Source: Prochlorococcus sp. AG-363-P08 (GTDB taxonomy: Bacteria > Cyanobacteriota > Cyanobacteriia > PCC-6307 > Cyanobiaceae). Taken from it: 64,000 nt of DNA. Below, in pieces: positions 27,370 through 36,271 of this stretch. Position numbers and translations under genes: made by a program. The notes under the pieces were generated by a model. It was given only the letters and a program-made list of their open reading frames with translations, was not told where the DNA came from and ran no database searches. The stretch's first letter is position 1, and the number at the start of each line of letters is the position of its first letter. The stretch lies in assembly GCA_003278195.1 (NCBI GenBank), contig QCGE01000001.1, positions 124,001-188,000 of the forward strand, read 5' to 3'.

Positions 27370-30234
27370 TTATTCTTCAGAATTATCCGCAGGAGCTGGT
27401 TGGAACATAAACATTGAGTAAATAACATTCCGTCGCATATTTGTCATCATTTCAAGAAACATATCATATCCTTCATTTTTATATTCAATAAGTGGATCCT
27501 TCTGTCCATATCCTCTCAAGCCAACAGATTCACGTAATGCATCCATAGCTTGTAAATGCTCACGCCAGAGAGTATCAATTTGTTGAAGAATAAAAAATCT
27601 CTCGGCTTCACGCATGAAACCAGGGCGATCTTGTTCAATTTGTGCTTCTTTTATATCATAAGCATTTCGCAATTGTTCTCTAAGAAAAGCTTTGAGTTCA
27701 TCCATTCCAAGCCCTAACAGTTGCTCAGGCTTTAAATCATTAAGTAGATAAACAAACTCCTGCATTTTAGAAACTAGTTGCGCAACATCCCATTCTTCCG
27801 GTGGAAGATCAGGGTTAACATAAGCTTCTACAATGTCATCTACTGTTCTTTCACCATATCCAATTACTTGCGTTTTTAAACCTACTCCTTCTAATACTCT
27901 TCTACGTTCTGCATATACTGCACGTCGCTGATTGTTCATCACCTCATCATATTCAAAAACTTGTTTTCTAATATCATAATAATAAGTTTCAACTTTTTTC
28001 TGAGCTCCTTCTAATGATCTAGTCAACATGCCTGACTCGATTGGCATATCCTCTTCCACACGAAAAGCATTCATCAAACTAGCAACACGATCTCCCCCAA
28101 AAATACGCAACAAATTATCTCCTAGAGATAGAAAGAATCTAGTACTTCCTGGATCACCCTGACGCCCAGATCTACCTCTAAGTTGATTATCAACCCTACG
28201 AGATTCATGTCGCTCAGTACCTATAACATGTAAGCCGCCCGCCTCACGAACTGCTACCTCATCTTGCTTAACAACTACATCGTATTCCGACTTAACTTGT
28301 GCAATTGCATCTCGCAATAAAGAAATCTCAGAATCATCAACAGGAGCCTTTTCAGCTGCAGTTGATATGCGGTCTTCAAGTTCTATCAAACTTAAGGTTC
28401 TATCTCCCCAAGTTTTTACTAATTCATGGGCCACTTTGCCTAGCAAGGAATCAGTTTCCTCTGTTAATTGACATGGATAAAGATTATTTATCGCTTTCGA
28501 TTCAATTGAGACTGTACTCACAGGTGTATTAGCCACATTTGAATTTTTTGCACCACCAAATCCCGATACATTGTCATTGTTCCTTTGCAAAGGGATAGGT
28601 GGTTTATGACCTTCTTCAGGCTTAACTAATCGAGGCATTAAGACCTCTCTAAGTTTTAATCTAGCCATATAATCACTATTACCTCCAAGAATAATATCGG
28701 TACCACGACCTGCCATATTTGTTGCTATAGTTACAGCTCCTGATCGGCCTGCTTGAGCAACAATCTCTGCTTCTCTTTCTACATTTTCAGGCTTAGCATT
28801 AAGTAAATTATGAGGAATATTTTGCTCTGACAAAAGTGAGCTCAATAGCTCGCTTTTTTCTACACTAGTTGTACCTACCAATACTGGCCTATTATTTTTA
28901 TGTATTTCAGCTGTCTCGAGCGAAACAGCCCTCCATTTTCCTGCTTCTGTTTTATAAACTTGATCTACCCAGTCCTCTCTTGATATAGCTCTATTTGTTG
29001 GAATCACAGTTGTCTCTAGCTTATAAGTTTTCTCAAATTCCACTTCCTCAGTCTTCGCCGTACCAGTCATGCCAGCAAGTCTTGGGTATAGCAAAAAGAA
29101 ATTTTGGTATGTTATTGAAGCAAGTGTTTGCGTCTCTGGCTGAATAGAAAGGCTTTCTTTAGCTTCAATCGCCTGATGTTGACCATCGCTCCATCTTCGT
29201 CCAGGCATAACTCGGCCAGTAAATTCATCAACAATTACCACTTCACCATCGCGGACAATATAATTAACATCTTTAACAAATAACTCTTTAGCTTTTAAAG
29301 CATTTGTTATGTAATGCGCCCAAGGGTCTGAAGGATCATATAAGTCATTGACTTTCAATAAATCCTCCGCCTTAGCAAAACCTTGATCAGTGAGAGTACA
29401 ACTTCTTTGCTTCTCATCTACTTCGTAATCTCCCTCAGGATCAATTCCATCTTTTCCCATTTCTTCTGCTCTTAATAAAGTACCAACTACGTGAGCTGCC
29501 TGTTGATACTTTTCCTGAGGTCGCTCAACCTGACCTGAAATAATTAGCGGGGTTCTAGCCTCATCAATTAAGATAGAGTCAACTTCGTCAATAACACAAT
29601 ACTGAAAATCTTTTTGGACTACCTCACTACTGTCTGTAGCCATATTGTCCCTAAGGTAATCAAACCCAAGTTCAGAGTTTGTTGCGTAGGTTATATCACA
29701 AGAATAATTTTTTGATCGCTCAACTGGACTCATATCCTGCTGAATCAAACCAACACTTAATCCTAAAAACCTATGAACTTGTCCCATCCATTCCGCATCC
29801 CTACGGGCTAAATAATCATTGACTGTTACTACATGAACACCTCTACCTGTTAGGGCATTTAAAAAACTTGGAAGAGTCGCAACAAGTGTTTTTCCTTCAC
29901 CTGTCTTCATTTCTGCAATTTGTCCTTCATGTAAAACCATCCCTCCGATTAACTGGACATCAAAATGCCGCATTCCTAAAACACGCTTACTGGCTTCTCT
30001 AACAACCGCAAATGCCTCTGGAAGAAGTTCATCTAATAAAGGTCTTTGCTTGTCTAAGCCTCCTGCAGCATCCAGACGTTGCCTAAATTCAGCGGTAGTA
30101 GATCGAAGTTGATCATCACTAAAAGAGGAAATTTCCTCTTCTAAAAGGTTTATATCAGAAACAATTGGCTGATAGCGCTTTAGTTTCCGATTATTGGGAT
30201 CACCAAGCAGCTGCTTGAGCATTTTATTTGGCAA
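27370..30234 (-). CDS. secA: Preprotein translocase ATPase SecA
   Basis: The motor that pushes precursor proteins through SecYEG in plasma and thylakoid membranes. At 954 residues it has the first nucleotide site [14 protein letters not shown], the DEAD-type [21 protein letters not shown], the preprotein-crosslinking domain, the second RecA lobe with [14 protein letters not shown], and the scaffold with [11 protein letters not shown] poorly conserved insert around residues 550-580 ([18 protein letters not shown]) is typical of the variable domain. The zinc-binding C-terminal tail is lacking, as in other cyanobacteria. Confidence 0.98.
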   Translation of the reverse strand: MPNKMLKQLLGDPNNRKLKRYQPIVSDINLLEEEISSFSDDQLRSTTAEFRQRLDAAGGLDKQRPLLDELLPEAFAVVREASKRVLGMRHFDVQLIGGMVLHEGQIAEMKTGEGKTLVATLPSFLNALTGRGVHVVTVNDYLARRDAEWMGQVHRFLGLSVGLIQQDMSPVERSKNYSCDITYATNSELGFDYLRDNMATDSSEVVQKDFQYCVIDEVDSILIDEARTPLIISGQVERPQEKYQQAAHVVGTLLRAEEMGKDGIDPEGDYEVDEKQRSCTLTDQGFAKAEDLLKVNDLYDPSDPWAHYITNALKAKELFVKDVNYIVRDGEVVIVDEFTGRVMPGRRWSDGQHQAIEAKESLSIQPETQTLASITYQNFFLLYPRLAGMTGTAKTEEVEFEKTYKLETTVIPTNRAISREDWVDQVYKTEAGKWRAVSLETAEIHKNNRPVLVGTTSVEKSELLSSLLSEQNIPHNLLNAKPENVEREAEIVAQAGRSGAVTIATNMAGRGTDIILGGNSDYMARLKLREVLMPRLVKPEEGHKPPIPLQRNNDNVSGFGGAKNSNVANTPVSTVSIESKAINNLYPCQLTEETDSLLGKVAHELVKTWGDRTLSLIELEDRISTAAEKAPVDDSEISLLRDAIAQVKSEYDVVVKQDEVAVREAGGLHVIGTERHESRRVDNQLRGRSGRQGDPGSTRFFLSLGDNLLRIFGGDRVASLMNAFRVEEDMPIESGMLTRSLEGAQKKVETYYYDIRKQVFEYDEVMNNQRRAVYAERRRVLEGVGLKTQVIGYGERTVDDIVEAYVNPDLPPEEWDVAQLVSKMQEFVYLLNDLKPEQLLGLGMDELKAFLREQLRNAYDIKEAQIEQDRPGFMREAERFFILQQIDTLWREHLQAMDALRESVGLRGYGQKDPLIEYKNEGYDMFLEMMTNMRRNVIYSMFMFQPAPADNSEE

Positions 30235-30458
30235 ATCAAAGCTGTTTAAGCAGCCTACTTAGCTCTGCGCAACAGCAAAGAAATTTGTTTCGCAATGGTG
30301 AGATCCTTTCTTTGAGCTTCTTTCATGAAAAGCATGTTTTTATTGGAATAGCAATGGTTTTCATAAATCCATGCTTCTTATCTCGCTTTCACAAGATTGG
30401 TAAATTCTGATAAATCGACTTAAACCGCTCTTTTGAAAATAACTTAAAAGAGGCTTAC
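30235..30458. other. Upstream gap of secA
   Basis: The gap between secA and the ABC exporter is 401 bases. The first 220 bases must hold the secA promoter on the minus strand. I see no tRNA, ncRNA or clear regulatory repeat apart from the hairpin at 30427-30452. A 60-residue TTG frame overlapping the secA start on plus was rejected. Confidence 0.4.
30427..30452. terminator. Hairpin next to the candidate 57-residue frame
   Basis: CTCTTTT (30428-30434) and AAAAGAG (30446-30452) pair around an 11-base loop. On minus it falls six bases beyond the stop of the 57-residue frame. A short T run is lacking, so termination efficiency is doubtful; it may simply be a stem in the secA leader. Confidence 0.3.
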
Positions 30459-30632
30459 CTAATTAGCGTTTGCCACTTCTAAAAGATTTGCGGTGCAAAG
30501 CAGATATATGAGAGGCACAACTAGTCGCATAACACGCCCTTGGAGAGCAAGGGTGTAATCCAAAACATGACGAACAGCCAAACAACTGTCCGGGCCGATG
30601 GGAATGAGCTTCCAATAAATAGGTAATTTCAT
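30459..30632 (-). CDS. Candidate small protein divergent from the ABC exporter (57 aa)
   Basis: An ATG frame of 57 residues filling the part of the gap nearest the ABC exporter; its start is only three bases from the exporter ATG on the other strand. The product starts MKLPIYWKLIPIGPDSC and has an apolar segment RLVVPLIYLLCTANLL near the C terminus, compatible with a small membrane protein. The DNA is richer in G+C than the secA-side half of the gap. No ribosome site is evident and the mRNA would be nearly leaderless, so confidence is moderate. Confidence 0.4.
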   Translation of the reverse strand: MKLPIYWKLIPIGPDSCLAVRHVLDYTLALQGRVMRLVVPLIYLLCTANLLEVANAN

Positions 30633-30635
30633 GTA

Positions 30636-32468
30636 ATGATCAGGGCGAGCCAGACACTTAGCAGCCTGGTGCGTCTACTGAAGGCACTTCCGGCTCACCG
30701 CAAGCGTGCTGTTATTGGGTTGATCCCTGTGGCATTTCTTGCAGGGCTTTCTGATGTACTTGTAGTAGCAGCTGTATCAAGACTTTTTACTGTTGTAGTT
30801 GGAGCTCCAAATAGACCTTCTTTACCCTTTTCGGAATTCATACCAACTGATCCACGAATAAGAGCATTTGGCCTTGTAATTGCATTTATAGGACTTAGCT
30901 GGTTTTCATCGTTTACAAAACTCTTTTTAAGAGCTTGGCAATATCGCCTGAAATCAGGTATTTGGCGAGACCTTTCAGAAATGGCGCAAAGAAAAATATT
31001 GGGTCAGAAATACGAATACTTCCTGGGGAAAAGCAATATTGATTTATCTACAACTATCCTAGTAAATATAGATCGTGTAACAGAAAGGCTTGTTCTACCG
31101 TTGCTCCAATTTGCAAGCGGAATATTCGTAATATGTTTTTTATTTATTGCAATACTAATAGTCGAAAAAGTAGTTGCATTTGTATTAATTGGAGGAATGT
31201 TACTAAGCTATGTAGCAATTACAATGACAATTACGCCATTTATTCGTTTCGCATCAAGACAACGGGTCACACTTGTTAAGCAGACGAATAATATACTAAA
31301 TGACTCTTTAAGAACAATCGTTGATGTTCAATTAACAGGATCAGAGCCATACTTTGAGAGTAGATATGCATCTTCGTGGCGAACAAGTATTCCTTTTATT
31401 TGGAAAGGTGAAGCCTTGCCAGAAATGCCCAGGGCTTTGATTGAGCCATTAGGAATAACTTTGATATTTGCAATCGGAATGCTCCCAATCTTAAAAGAAT
31501 CTGAATCAGCTAATCTTTTACAAATCATACCTTTCCTAGCTACTATTGCTGTCTCATCACTTAAATTAACCCCACCATTACAAGATTCCTTTCGAGCATT
31601 TACTTACATACGCTCTGCAATACCTGACTTAGAAGAAACCCTAAGATTAATTGAATTGCCAATCAAAAGATTAACTCTGCGTTCACAGGGGGTTCCTTCC
31701 CCAGAAGGTGTTGCACCAAGAAATAATATCCGTCTAAACCATATCGATTATCAATATCCATCTGGTACACAATTAGTTCTCAAGAATATCAATATCACAA
31801 TCCCTGTTGGGGGAAGAATAGCTTTTGTTGGAGCAACAGGAAGTGGTAAAACTACTGCTGCAAATCAGTTATTATGTTTACTAAGGCCGACCAAAGGATC
31901 TATTCAACTTGATGGTATTGATGTTACGGAAGCTGACATTCCAGCTTGGCAAGCAAATTGTGCTTATGTACCACAATCAATAACACTCCTAAATGGAAAT
32001 GTCTTAGAGAATGTTGCATATGGGAAAGACCTAGATAAAGTTGATAAAGATGAAGTTTGGGATGCCTTACAAGCCGCCCAATTAGCTGACTTAGTAGCAG
32101 AACTTCCACTAGGTTTATTTACAAATATAGGAGAAAATGGTATTCGATTATCTGGCGGACAAAGACAAAGGCTCGCTATTGCTAGAGCATTTTATAGAAA
32201 AGCAAAATTACTTGTTCTAGATGAAGCAACTAGTGCATTAGATAACAGAACAGAAGCAGAAGTTATGGATGCAATTGAAGTAATTGGAAGAAGATGTACC
32301 CTTGTTGTCATCGCTCATAGGCTCTCTACTGTAATGAGATCTGATTGTATTTATGAATTTGAAAAAGGTAGAATTAAATCCAATGGTACTTTTGAAGAGC
32401 TATGTCAAATATCTCCAAGCTTTAAAGATCTAACTTATATTGAAAAGAGAGACTCTGATAGATTCTAA
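30636..32468 (+). CDS. ABC exporter (fused membrane and ATPase domains)
   Basis: A 610-residue half-transporter of the MsbA/PglK-like type, working as a homodimer. Residues about 25-335 form six membrane helices; residues 365-600 form the nucleotide-binding domain with Walker A GATGSGKTT, signature LSGGQRQRLAIARAF, Walker B KLLVLDEATSALD and switch His in VVIAHRLST. The position beside rfbB and rfbA suggests lipid-linked sugar or polysaccharide export, which is inference from context. ATG start preceded by TAGGTAA. Confidence 0.93.
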   Translation: MIRASQTLSSLVRLLKALPAHRKRAVIGLIPVAFLAGLSDVLVVAAVSRLFTVVVGAPNRPSLPFSEFIPTDPRIRAFGLVIAFIGLSWFSSFTKLFLRAWQYRLKSGIWRDLSEMAQRKILGQKYEYFLGKSNIDLSTTILVNIDRVTERLVLPLLQFASGIFVICFLFIAILIVEKVVAFVLIGGMLLSYVAITMTITPFIRFASRQRVTLVKQTNNILNDSLRTIVDVQLTGSEPYFESRYASSWRTSIPFIWKGEALPEMPRALIEPLGITLIFAIGMLPILKESESANLLQIIPFLATIAVSSLKLTPPLQDSFRAFTYIRSAIPDLEETLRLIELPIKRLTLRSQGVPSPEGVAPRNNIRLNHIDYQYPSGTQLVLKNINITIPVGGRIAFVGATGSGKTTAANQLLCLLRPTKGSIQLDGIDVTEADIPAWQANCAYVPQSITLLNGNVLENVAYGKDLDKVDKDEVWDALQAAQLADLVAELPLGLFTNIGENGIRLSGGQRQRLAIARAFYRKAKLLVLDEATSALDNRTEAEVMDAIEVIGRRCTLVVIAHRLSTVMRSDCIYEFEKGRIKSNGTFEELCQISPSFKDLTYIEKRDSDRF

Positions 32469-32490
32469 TTTAATTTTGCACTAGTCCTTA

Positions 32491-33594
32491 CTAGATAATT
32501 CCCAAACGTTCCCCATAATACCCTGAACTCATTGATACTTCTCTACACCAGGCTAAATTATTCAAATACCAATCAACAGTTGACTCAAGACCTTTTTGAA
32601 AAGTATTGCGAGGATACCAAGACAGCTCCTCCTTAATCTTGGTTGAATCAATTGCATATCGATAGTCATGCCCAGGTCTGTCTGAAACATATTTGATCAG
32701 ACGTTCATGTGGCTTATTATCTGGAATGCGGGAATCAAGTAAATCACAAATAGTTCTTACAACTTCTTCATTTGATCTCTCTGAATTACCTCCTACACAA
32801 TATTTCTTTCCCAAAGATCCTTTTGAAGCAGCTAATAATAATGCATCAACATGATCTTCAACAAAGAGCCAATCTCTAATGTTCTTTCCATCACCATATA
32901 AAGGTATTGATTCACCAACTAATGCCTTAAGAATTACCACTGGTATAAGTTTCTCAGGGAATTGCCATGGTCCAAAATTGTTAGAGCAATTAGTCATTAC
33001 CACGGGAATTCCATAAGTATGTCCCCATGCTTTTACAAGATGATCACTTGCGGCTTTTGTTGCTGCATAAGGTGATCTAGGGTTATAAGGAGTATCTTCG
33101 AAGAAAAAGCCAGAATCATCTAAAGAACCAAAAACCTCATCTGTACTGATGTGTAACAAGCGAAAGGTTTCTTGTCTATCTGTTGGTAATTTTTCCCAAT
33201 GAGAACGAATTGCCTGTAAAAGATTAAAAGTTCCAATTACATTACTATTTAGAAAATTTCCAGGCCCCTCAATAGACCTGTCAACATGGCTCTCTGCGGC
33301 TAGATGAAAAACGAAATCTGGATCAGCAAAAGCAACAGCCTGATTCGTATCTTCTGAGTGAAACAAATCAATCTTAAGCAAACTATGACGCTGTATTTTT
33401 TCCAGAGCTTTTAAATTGACTAAATCACTTGCATAACCACATTTGTCCAAATTGAAAACATTTGCGTCACTATCTTTTAACAAACGTCTAACCAAGCAGC
33501 CACCTATAAAACCTGCTCCACCGGTAACAAGAATTCTCTGGCTCGGTTGAAATAGGGTTTTTAGATCTGTCTCACCAAATAAATCACTTTTCAT
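32491..33594 (-). CDS. rfbB: dTDP-glucose 4,6-dehydratase RfbB
   Basis: Second step of dTDP-sugar synthesis: dTDP-glucose to the 4-keto-6-deoxy form. The 367-residue SDR enzyme has the NAD loop GGAGFIGGCLVRRLL (near residue 25), HISTDEVFG with the catalytic Asp-Glu, and the YAATKAASDHLV active-site Tyr-Lys. NNFGPWQFPEKLIP and the GRNIRDWLFVEDH region also match (here GKNIRDWLFVEDH). The start ATG gives about 18 residues more than the shortest homologues. Convergent with the ABC exporter, 22 bases apart. Confidence 0.95.
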   Translation of the reverse strand: MKSDLFGETDLKTLFQPSQRILVTGGAGFIGGCLVRRLLKDSDANVFNLDKCGYASDLVNLKALEKIQRHSLLKIDLFHSEDTNQAVAFADPDFVFHLAAESHVDRSIEGPGNFLNSNVIGTFNLLQAIRSHWEKLPTDRQETFRLLHISTDEVFGSLDDSGFFFEDTPYNPRSPYAATKAASDHLVKAWGHTYGIPVVMTNCSNNFGPWQFPEKLIPVVILKALVGESIPLYGDGKNIRDWLFVEDHVDALLLAASKGSLGKKYCVGGNSERSNEEVVRTICDLLDSRIPDNKPHERLIKYVSDRPGHDYRYAIDSTKIKEELSWYPRNTFQKGLESTVDWYLNNLAWCREVSMSSGYYGERLGII

Positions 33595-33712
33595 AAACTG
33601 GGAAAATTGATTACAAAAATTTATGGTCGAAAACCTTGTTAAATAAAAACGCTTTTGACTGATTACTTCCTTTCATAGGTTAATTCAATTAAAGATTTTT
33701 TTCCAGAAGATC

Positions 33713-34603
33713 TCACAATGAAATTGGTTCGGGGTTTGAAAGAAGCGACAACAAATAATCTCCATACCCACTTTTTCTAAGAGGGTTAGCTAATGCAGCC
33801 AATTCATCACTAGTGATCCAACCCAAACGCCAAGCTACTTCCTCAGGGCATCCAACTTTCAAACCTTGTCGATGCTCCAGAGTCCTTATATAAGAAGCAG
33901 CCTCTTGCAAAGAATCACAAGTACCAGTATCAAGCCACGCATTACCTCTCCCCATAAATTCAACTCTCAATAGATTTTCTTTGAGGTACTGAAGATTTAG
34001 GTCAGTTATCTCTAACTCACCTCTTAAAGAGGGTTGAACCGAGCGAGCTCTATCAACAACAGAAGAATCATAAAAATATAGTCCTGTTATTGCGAAGGAA
34101 CTTTTAGGTCTTTTTGGTTTTTCCTGAATATCTAAAACTAGTCCATCCTTAGAGAACTCAACCACCCCATAACGTTCTGGGTCACTTACAGGGTATGCAA
34201 ATAAAGTCGCCCCTTGAGAATTCCTACTAGCAGCAACTAATTGGGAAACAAGGTCATTTCCATGAAAAATATTGTCACCTAAAACAAGGGCTGCAGGGGC
34301 ACCGTTTAAAAAATCTGAGCCAATTAAAAAGGCTTGAGCTAATCCATCTGGACTGGATTGAGTGGCAAAAGAAATTTCCATACCCAAATCATTACCATTC
34401 CCAAGCAATCGCTCAAAAGCATTCTTATCTTGAGGAGTAGTAATGATAAGTACTTGCCTAATCCCAGCAAGCATCAAAGTTGTAAGTGGATAAAAGACCA
34501 TAGGCTTGTCATAGACAGGCAAAAGCTGTTTGCTAATTGCCTTCGTTATGGGATATAGCCTTGTGCCATAACCACCCGCAAGAATGATGCCCTTCCGCTC
34601 CAT
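33713..34603 (-). CDS. rfbA: Glucose-1-phosphate thymidylyltransferase RfbA
   Basis: First step of dTDP-sugar synthesis: glucose 1-phosphate plus dTTP gives dTDP-glucose. The 296-residue protein has the nucleotidyltransferase motif GGYGTRLYPITKAISKQLLP, then VYDKPMVFYPLTTLMLAGI, LVLGDNIFHG, and GNAWLDTGTCDSLQEAA. Full length, ATG start. It precedes rfbB by 118 bases on the same strand. The later rhamnose genes (rfbC, rfbD) are not in the window. Confidence 0.96.
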   Translation of the reverse strand: MERKGIILAGGYGTRLYPITKAISKQLLPVYDKPMVFYPLTTLMLAGIRQVLIITTPQDKNAFERLLGNGNDLGMEISFATQSSPDGLAQAFLIGSDFLNGAPAALVLGDNIFHGNDLVSQLVAASRNSQGATLFAYPVSDPERYGVVEFSKDGLVLDIQEKPKRPKSSFAITGLYFYDSSVVDRARSVQPSLRGELEITDLNLQYLKENLLRVEFMGRGNAWLDTGTCDSLQEAASYIRTLEHRQGLKVGCPEEVAWRLGWITSDELAALANPLRKSGYGDYLLSLLSNPEPISL

Positions 34604-34647
34604 GTAAACCTGTTACTAGGAGCATGCTGGCATAAAACACCTCTCAA

Positions 34648-35112
34648 ATGGCTTCAATCCAACTCATTGAACATTCAAAAGGTGCTCCTGGCCTCCGCTT
34701 AATAGGGCTGGGTCCCAACCTAATGCCAACTAATGGCATAAAAAAGCTAAAAGATCTTTTTGACAACCACACATTTTGGGCTAAAAACCGTTCAGAAGAT
34801 CAGATAAAAAAATTACTTGCTGGAAGCACAATAGTCATCAGTGCTTGGCAAGGAAAAAGAATTGTTGGGTTTGGACGCGCAACTTCTGATGGAATTTATC
34901 GAGCTGTACTTTGGGATGTAATAGTTCCGAGGGATCTTCAAGGAAGAGGCATAGGAAAAATTATTGTTGAAGCCCTATTAAATGCCAAAAAAATTCAAGC
35001 AGTTGAAAGGGTTTATCTAATGACTAGCAATAGTGCAGATTTCTATAACCAATTTCAATTTAGAAAAGTGGAGACTCAAAGCTTGCTCTTACTAGAACAA
35101 AATAATTTTTAG
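34648..35112 (+). CDS. GNAT-family N-acetyltransferase
   Basis: A 154-residue acetyltransferase fold. Motif A with the acetyl-CoA loop is visible as VIVPRDLQGRGIGKIIVEALL (loop QGRGIG at about residues 99-104), and motif B ends with FYNQFQFRKVE. The substrate cannot be named from sequence. It is divergent from rfbA with a 44-base gap, and followed immediately by the opposing tRNA-Gly gene. ATG start. Confidence 0.88.
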   Translation: MASIQLIEHSKGAPGLRLIGLGPNLMPTNGIKKLKDLFDNHTFWAKNRSEDQIKKLLAGSTIVISAWQGKRIVGFGRATSDGIYRAVLWDVIVPRDLQGRGIGKIIVEALLNAKKIQAVERVYLMTSNSADFYNQFQFRKVETQSLLLLEQNNF

Positions 35113-35115
35113 AAA

Positions 35116-35187
35116 AGCGGATGAAGAGATTCGAACTCTCGACCCTCTCCTTGGCAAGGAGATGCTCTACCACTGAGCTACATCCGC
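35116..35187 (-). tRNA. tRNA-Gly (anticodon GCC)
   Basis: On minus, the cloverleaf is complete: acceptor GCGGATG with CATCCGC, D arm GCTC..GAGC, anticodon stem CTCCT/AGGAG with loop TTGCCAA (anticodon GCC), and T arm GAGAG..TTCGAATCTC. Discriminator is T and the CCA end is not encoded. It reads GGC/GGT glycine codons. Confidence 0.98.
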
Positions 35188-35263
35188 AGCACTTAAGTCA
35201 GGATAAATCCTGCATGCTGTCTAGACAGCATGCACTACCACGTGGGATGTGGTCAATTAGTAG

Positions 35264-35773
35264 CTATTTATCTTGATTGGATGCAGAGGCTATTACCCCC
35301 ATTAAAGAACCCATTTCTAGAGCTTGTAAGGCATAAGTCCAACCCAAATTATTCTTAATGCCTGCTCTCTCTAAAGCCTGCTGCATTGTGTCAGTAGTCA
35401 AAACTCCAAAGATGATTGGCACCCCTGTTTCTCTTGAGACGGAAGCGATTCCCTTACTTGATTCAGCAACTACAACATCAAAATGGGGAGTATCTCCTCT
35501 TATAACTGCTCCAAGGGTAATAATCACTTGATATCTTGCTGTTCTTGCCAAAGCTTGAGAAACAATTGGTAATTCAAATGAACCAGGAACCCAGGCTATA
35601 TCAAGTTGTTTACTGTTCTCGCTAGTCTCAATTCCATGCCTTTCCAAGCAATCCAAACAACCGCTAAGAAGCTTGCTAGTAACTAAATCATTGAAGCGAG
35701 CTACAACAATTGCTATTTGTAAGCCTGAAGCTTCTGTGAAAGATCCCTCAATTTTGGCCATTGTGGATTTCAA
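35264..35773 (-). CDS. ribH: 6,7-dimethyl-8-ribityllumazine synthase RibH
   Basis: Penultimate step of riboflavin synthesis. A 169-residue lumazine synthase with the substrate-binding stretches [32 protein letters not shown] and [17 protein letters not shown] (catalytic His in PHFD), and [16 protein letters not shown]. An ATG three codons into the frame ([12 protein letters not shown]; at 35761) is also possible. Downstream lies tRNA-Gly on the same strand; upstream is psbZ. Confidence 0.96.
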   Translation of the reverse strand: MKSTMAKIEGSFTEASGLQIAIVVARFNDLVTSKLLSGCLDCLERHGIETSENSKQLDIAWVPGSFELPIVSQALARTARYQVIITLGAVIRGDTPHFDVVVAESSKGIASVSRETGVPIIFGVLTTDTMQQALERAGIKNNLGWTYALQALEMGSLMGVIASASNQDK

Positions 35774-35892
35774 TAACTACCTAATTTATCCAACCACACT
35801 AGAAGAAAGGGTCTTTTTTTAAACAAAAAGCTCCCTAGCTCAACGAAATTGACTGAGCCCGAATCAAAATCAACCTAATCACTCTTAGCGTT

Positions 35893-36117
35893 CTAGAAAG
35901 AAACACCAGTGATTTGGTGTGCCACATACTCAGATATCAAGCCATTAACAAGCAAGATATGGAACCAAATTCCACAGCCATTCTCGATCAATCTGATATT
36001 CCTGGAACGGCTGCCATAACTTTCTTTGTCCGAGGCAAATAGAAGTGGGACCCCCACAACAAGAATGAGTGAAGCGAATAAAAGGGTGTTCGCAGCGATA
36101 AAACTAATAGTGTTCAT
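35893..36117 (-). CDS. psbZ: Photosystem II protein PsbZ (divergent)
   Basis: PsbZ (Ycf9) is a small two-helix subunit at the edge of photosystem II. The 74-residue product has a first hydrophobic helix with the conserved LILVVGVPLLFAS and a second segment GIWFHILLVNGLISEYV. The second helix is more polar than usual (Cys, His) and the C terminus runs about 10 residues past the usual NSFVV end. The assignment rests on the first helix, size, and its place between ribH and mutS, which I recall from picocyanobacteria. The frame is intact. Confidence 0.72.
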   Translation of the reverse strand: MNTISFIAANTLLFASLILVVGVPLLFASDKESYGSRSRNIRLIENGCGIWFHILLVNGLISEYVAHQITGVSF

Positions 36118-36271
36118 TGGAATGAAGCAGCGGAGCCAATGCTCTAACCGTTGATATTCTCCCATGAGGTAGCTGCATAATCACAAAACCCCCCTCTGGG
36201 TGTCGCGAGCCTTCACATGCAATTTTTGACTCCGCCGATAAGATGCGCATCTGGTACAGCTGAGGTATCAC

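Noticed and set aside
30228-30410. 60-residue TTG frame divergent over the secA start
   Set aside because: It overlaps secA coding start, lacks a ribosome site, and the stretch is needed for the secA promoter.
35838-35858. Hairpin GCTCA/TGAGC after psbZ
   Set aside because: The stem is only five pairs and the following T run is eight bases away, too weak to call a terminator.
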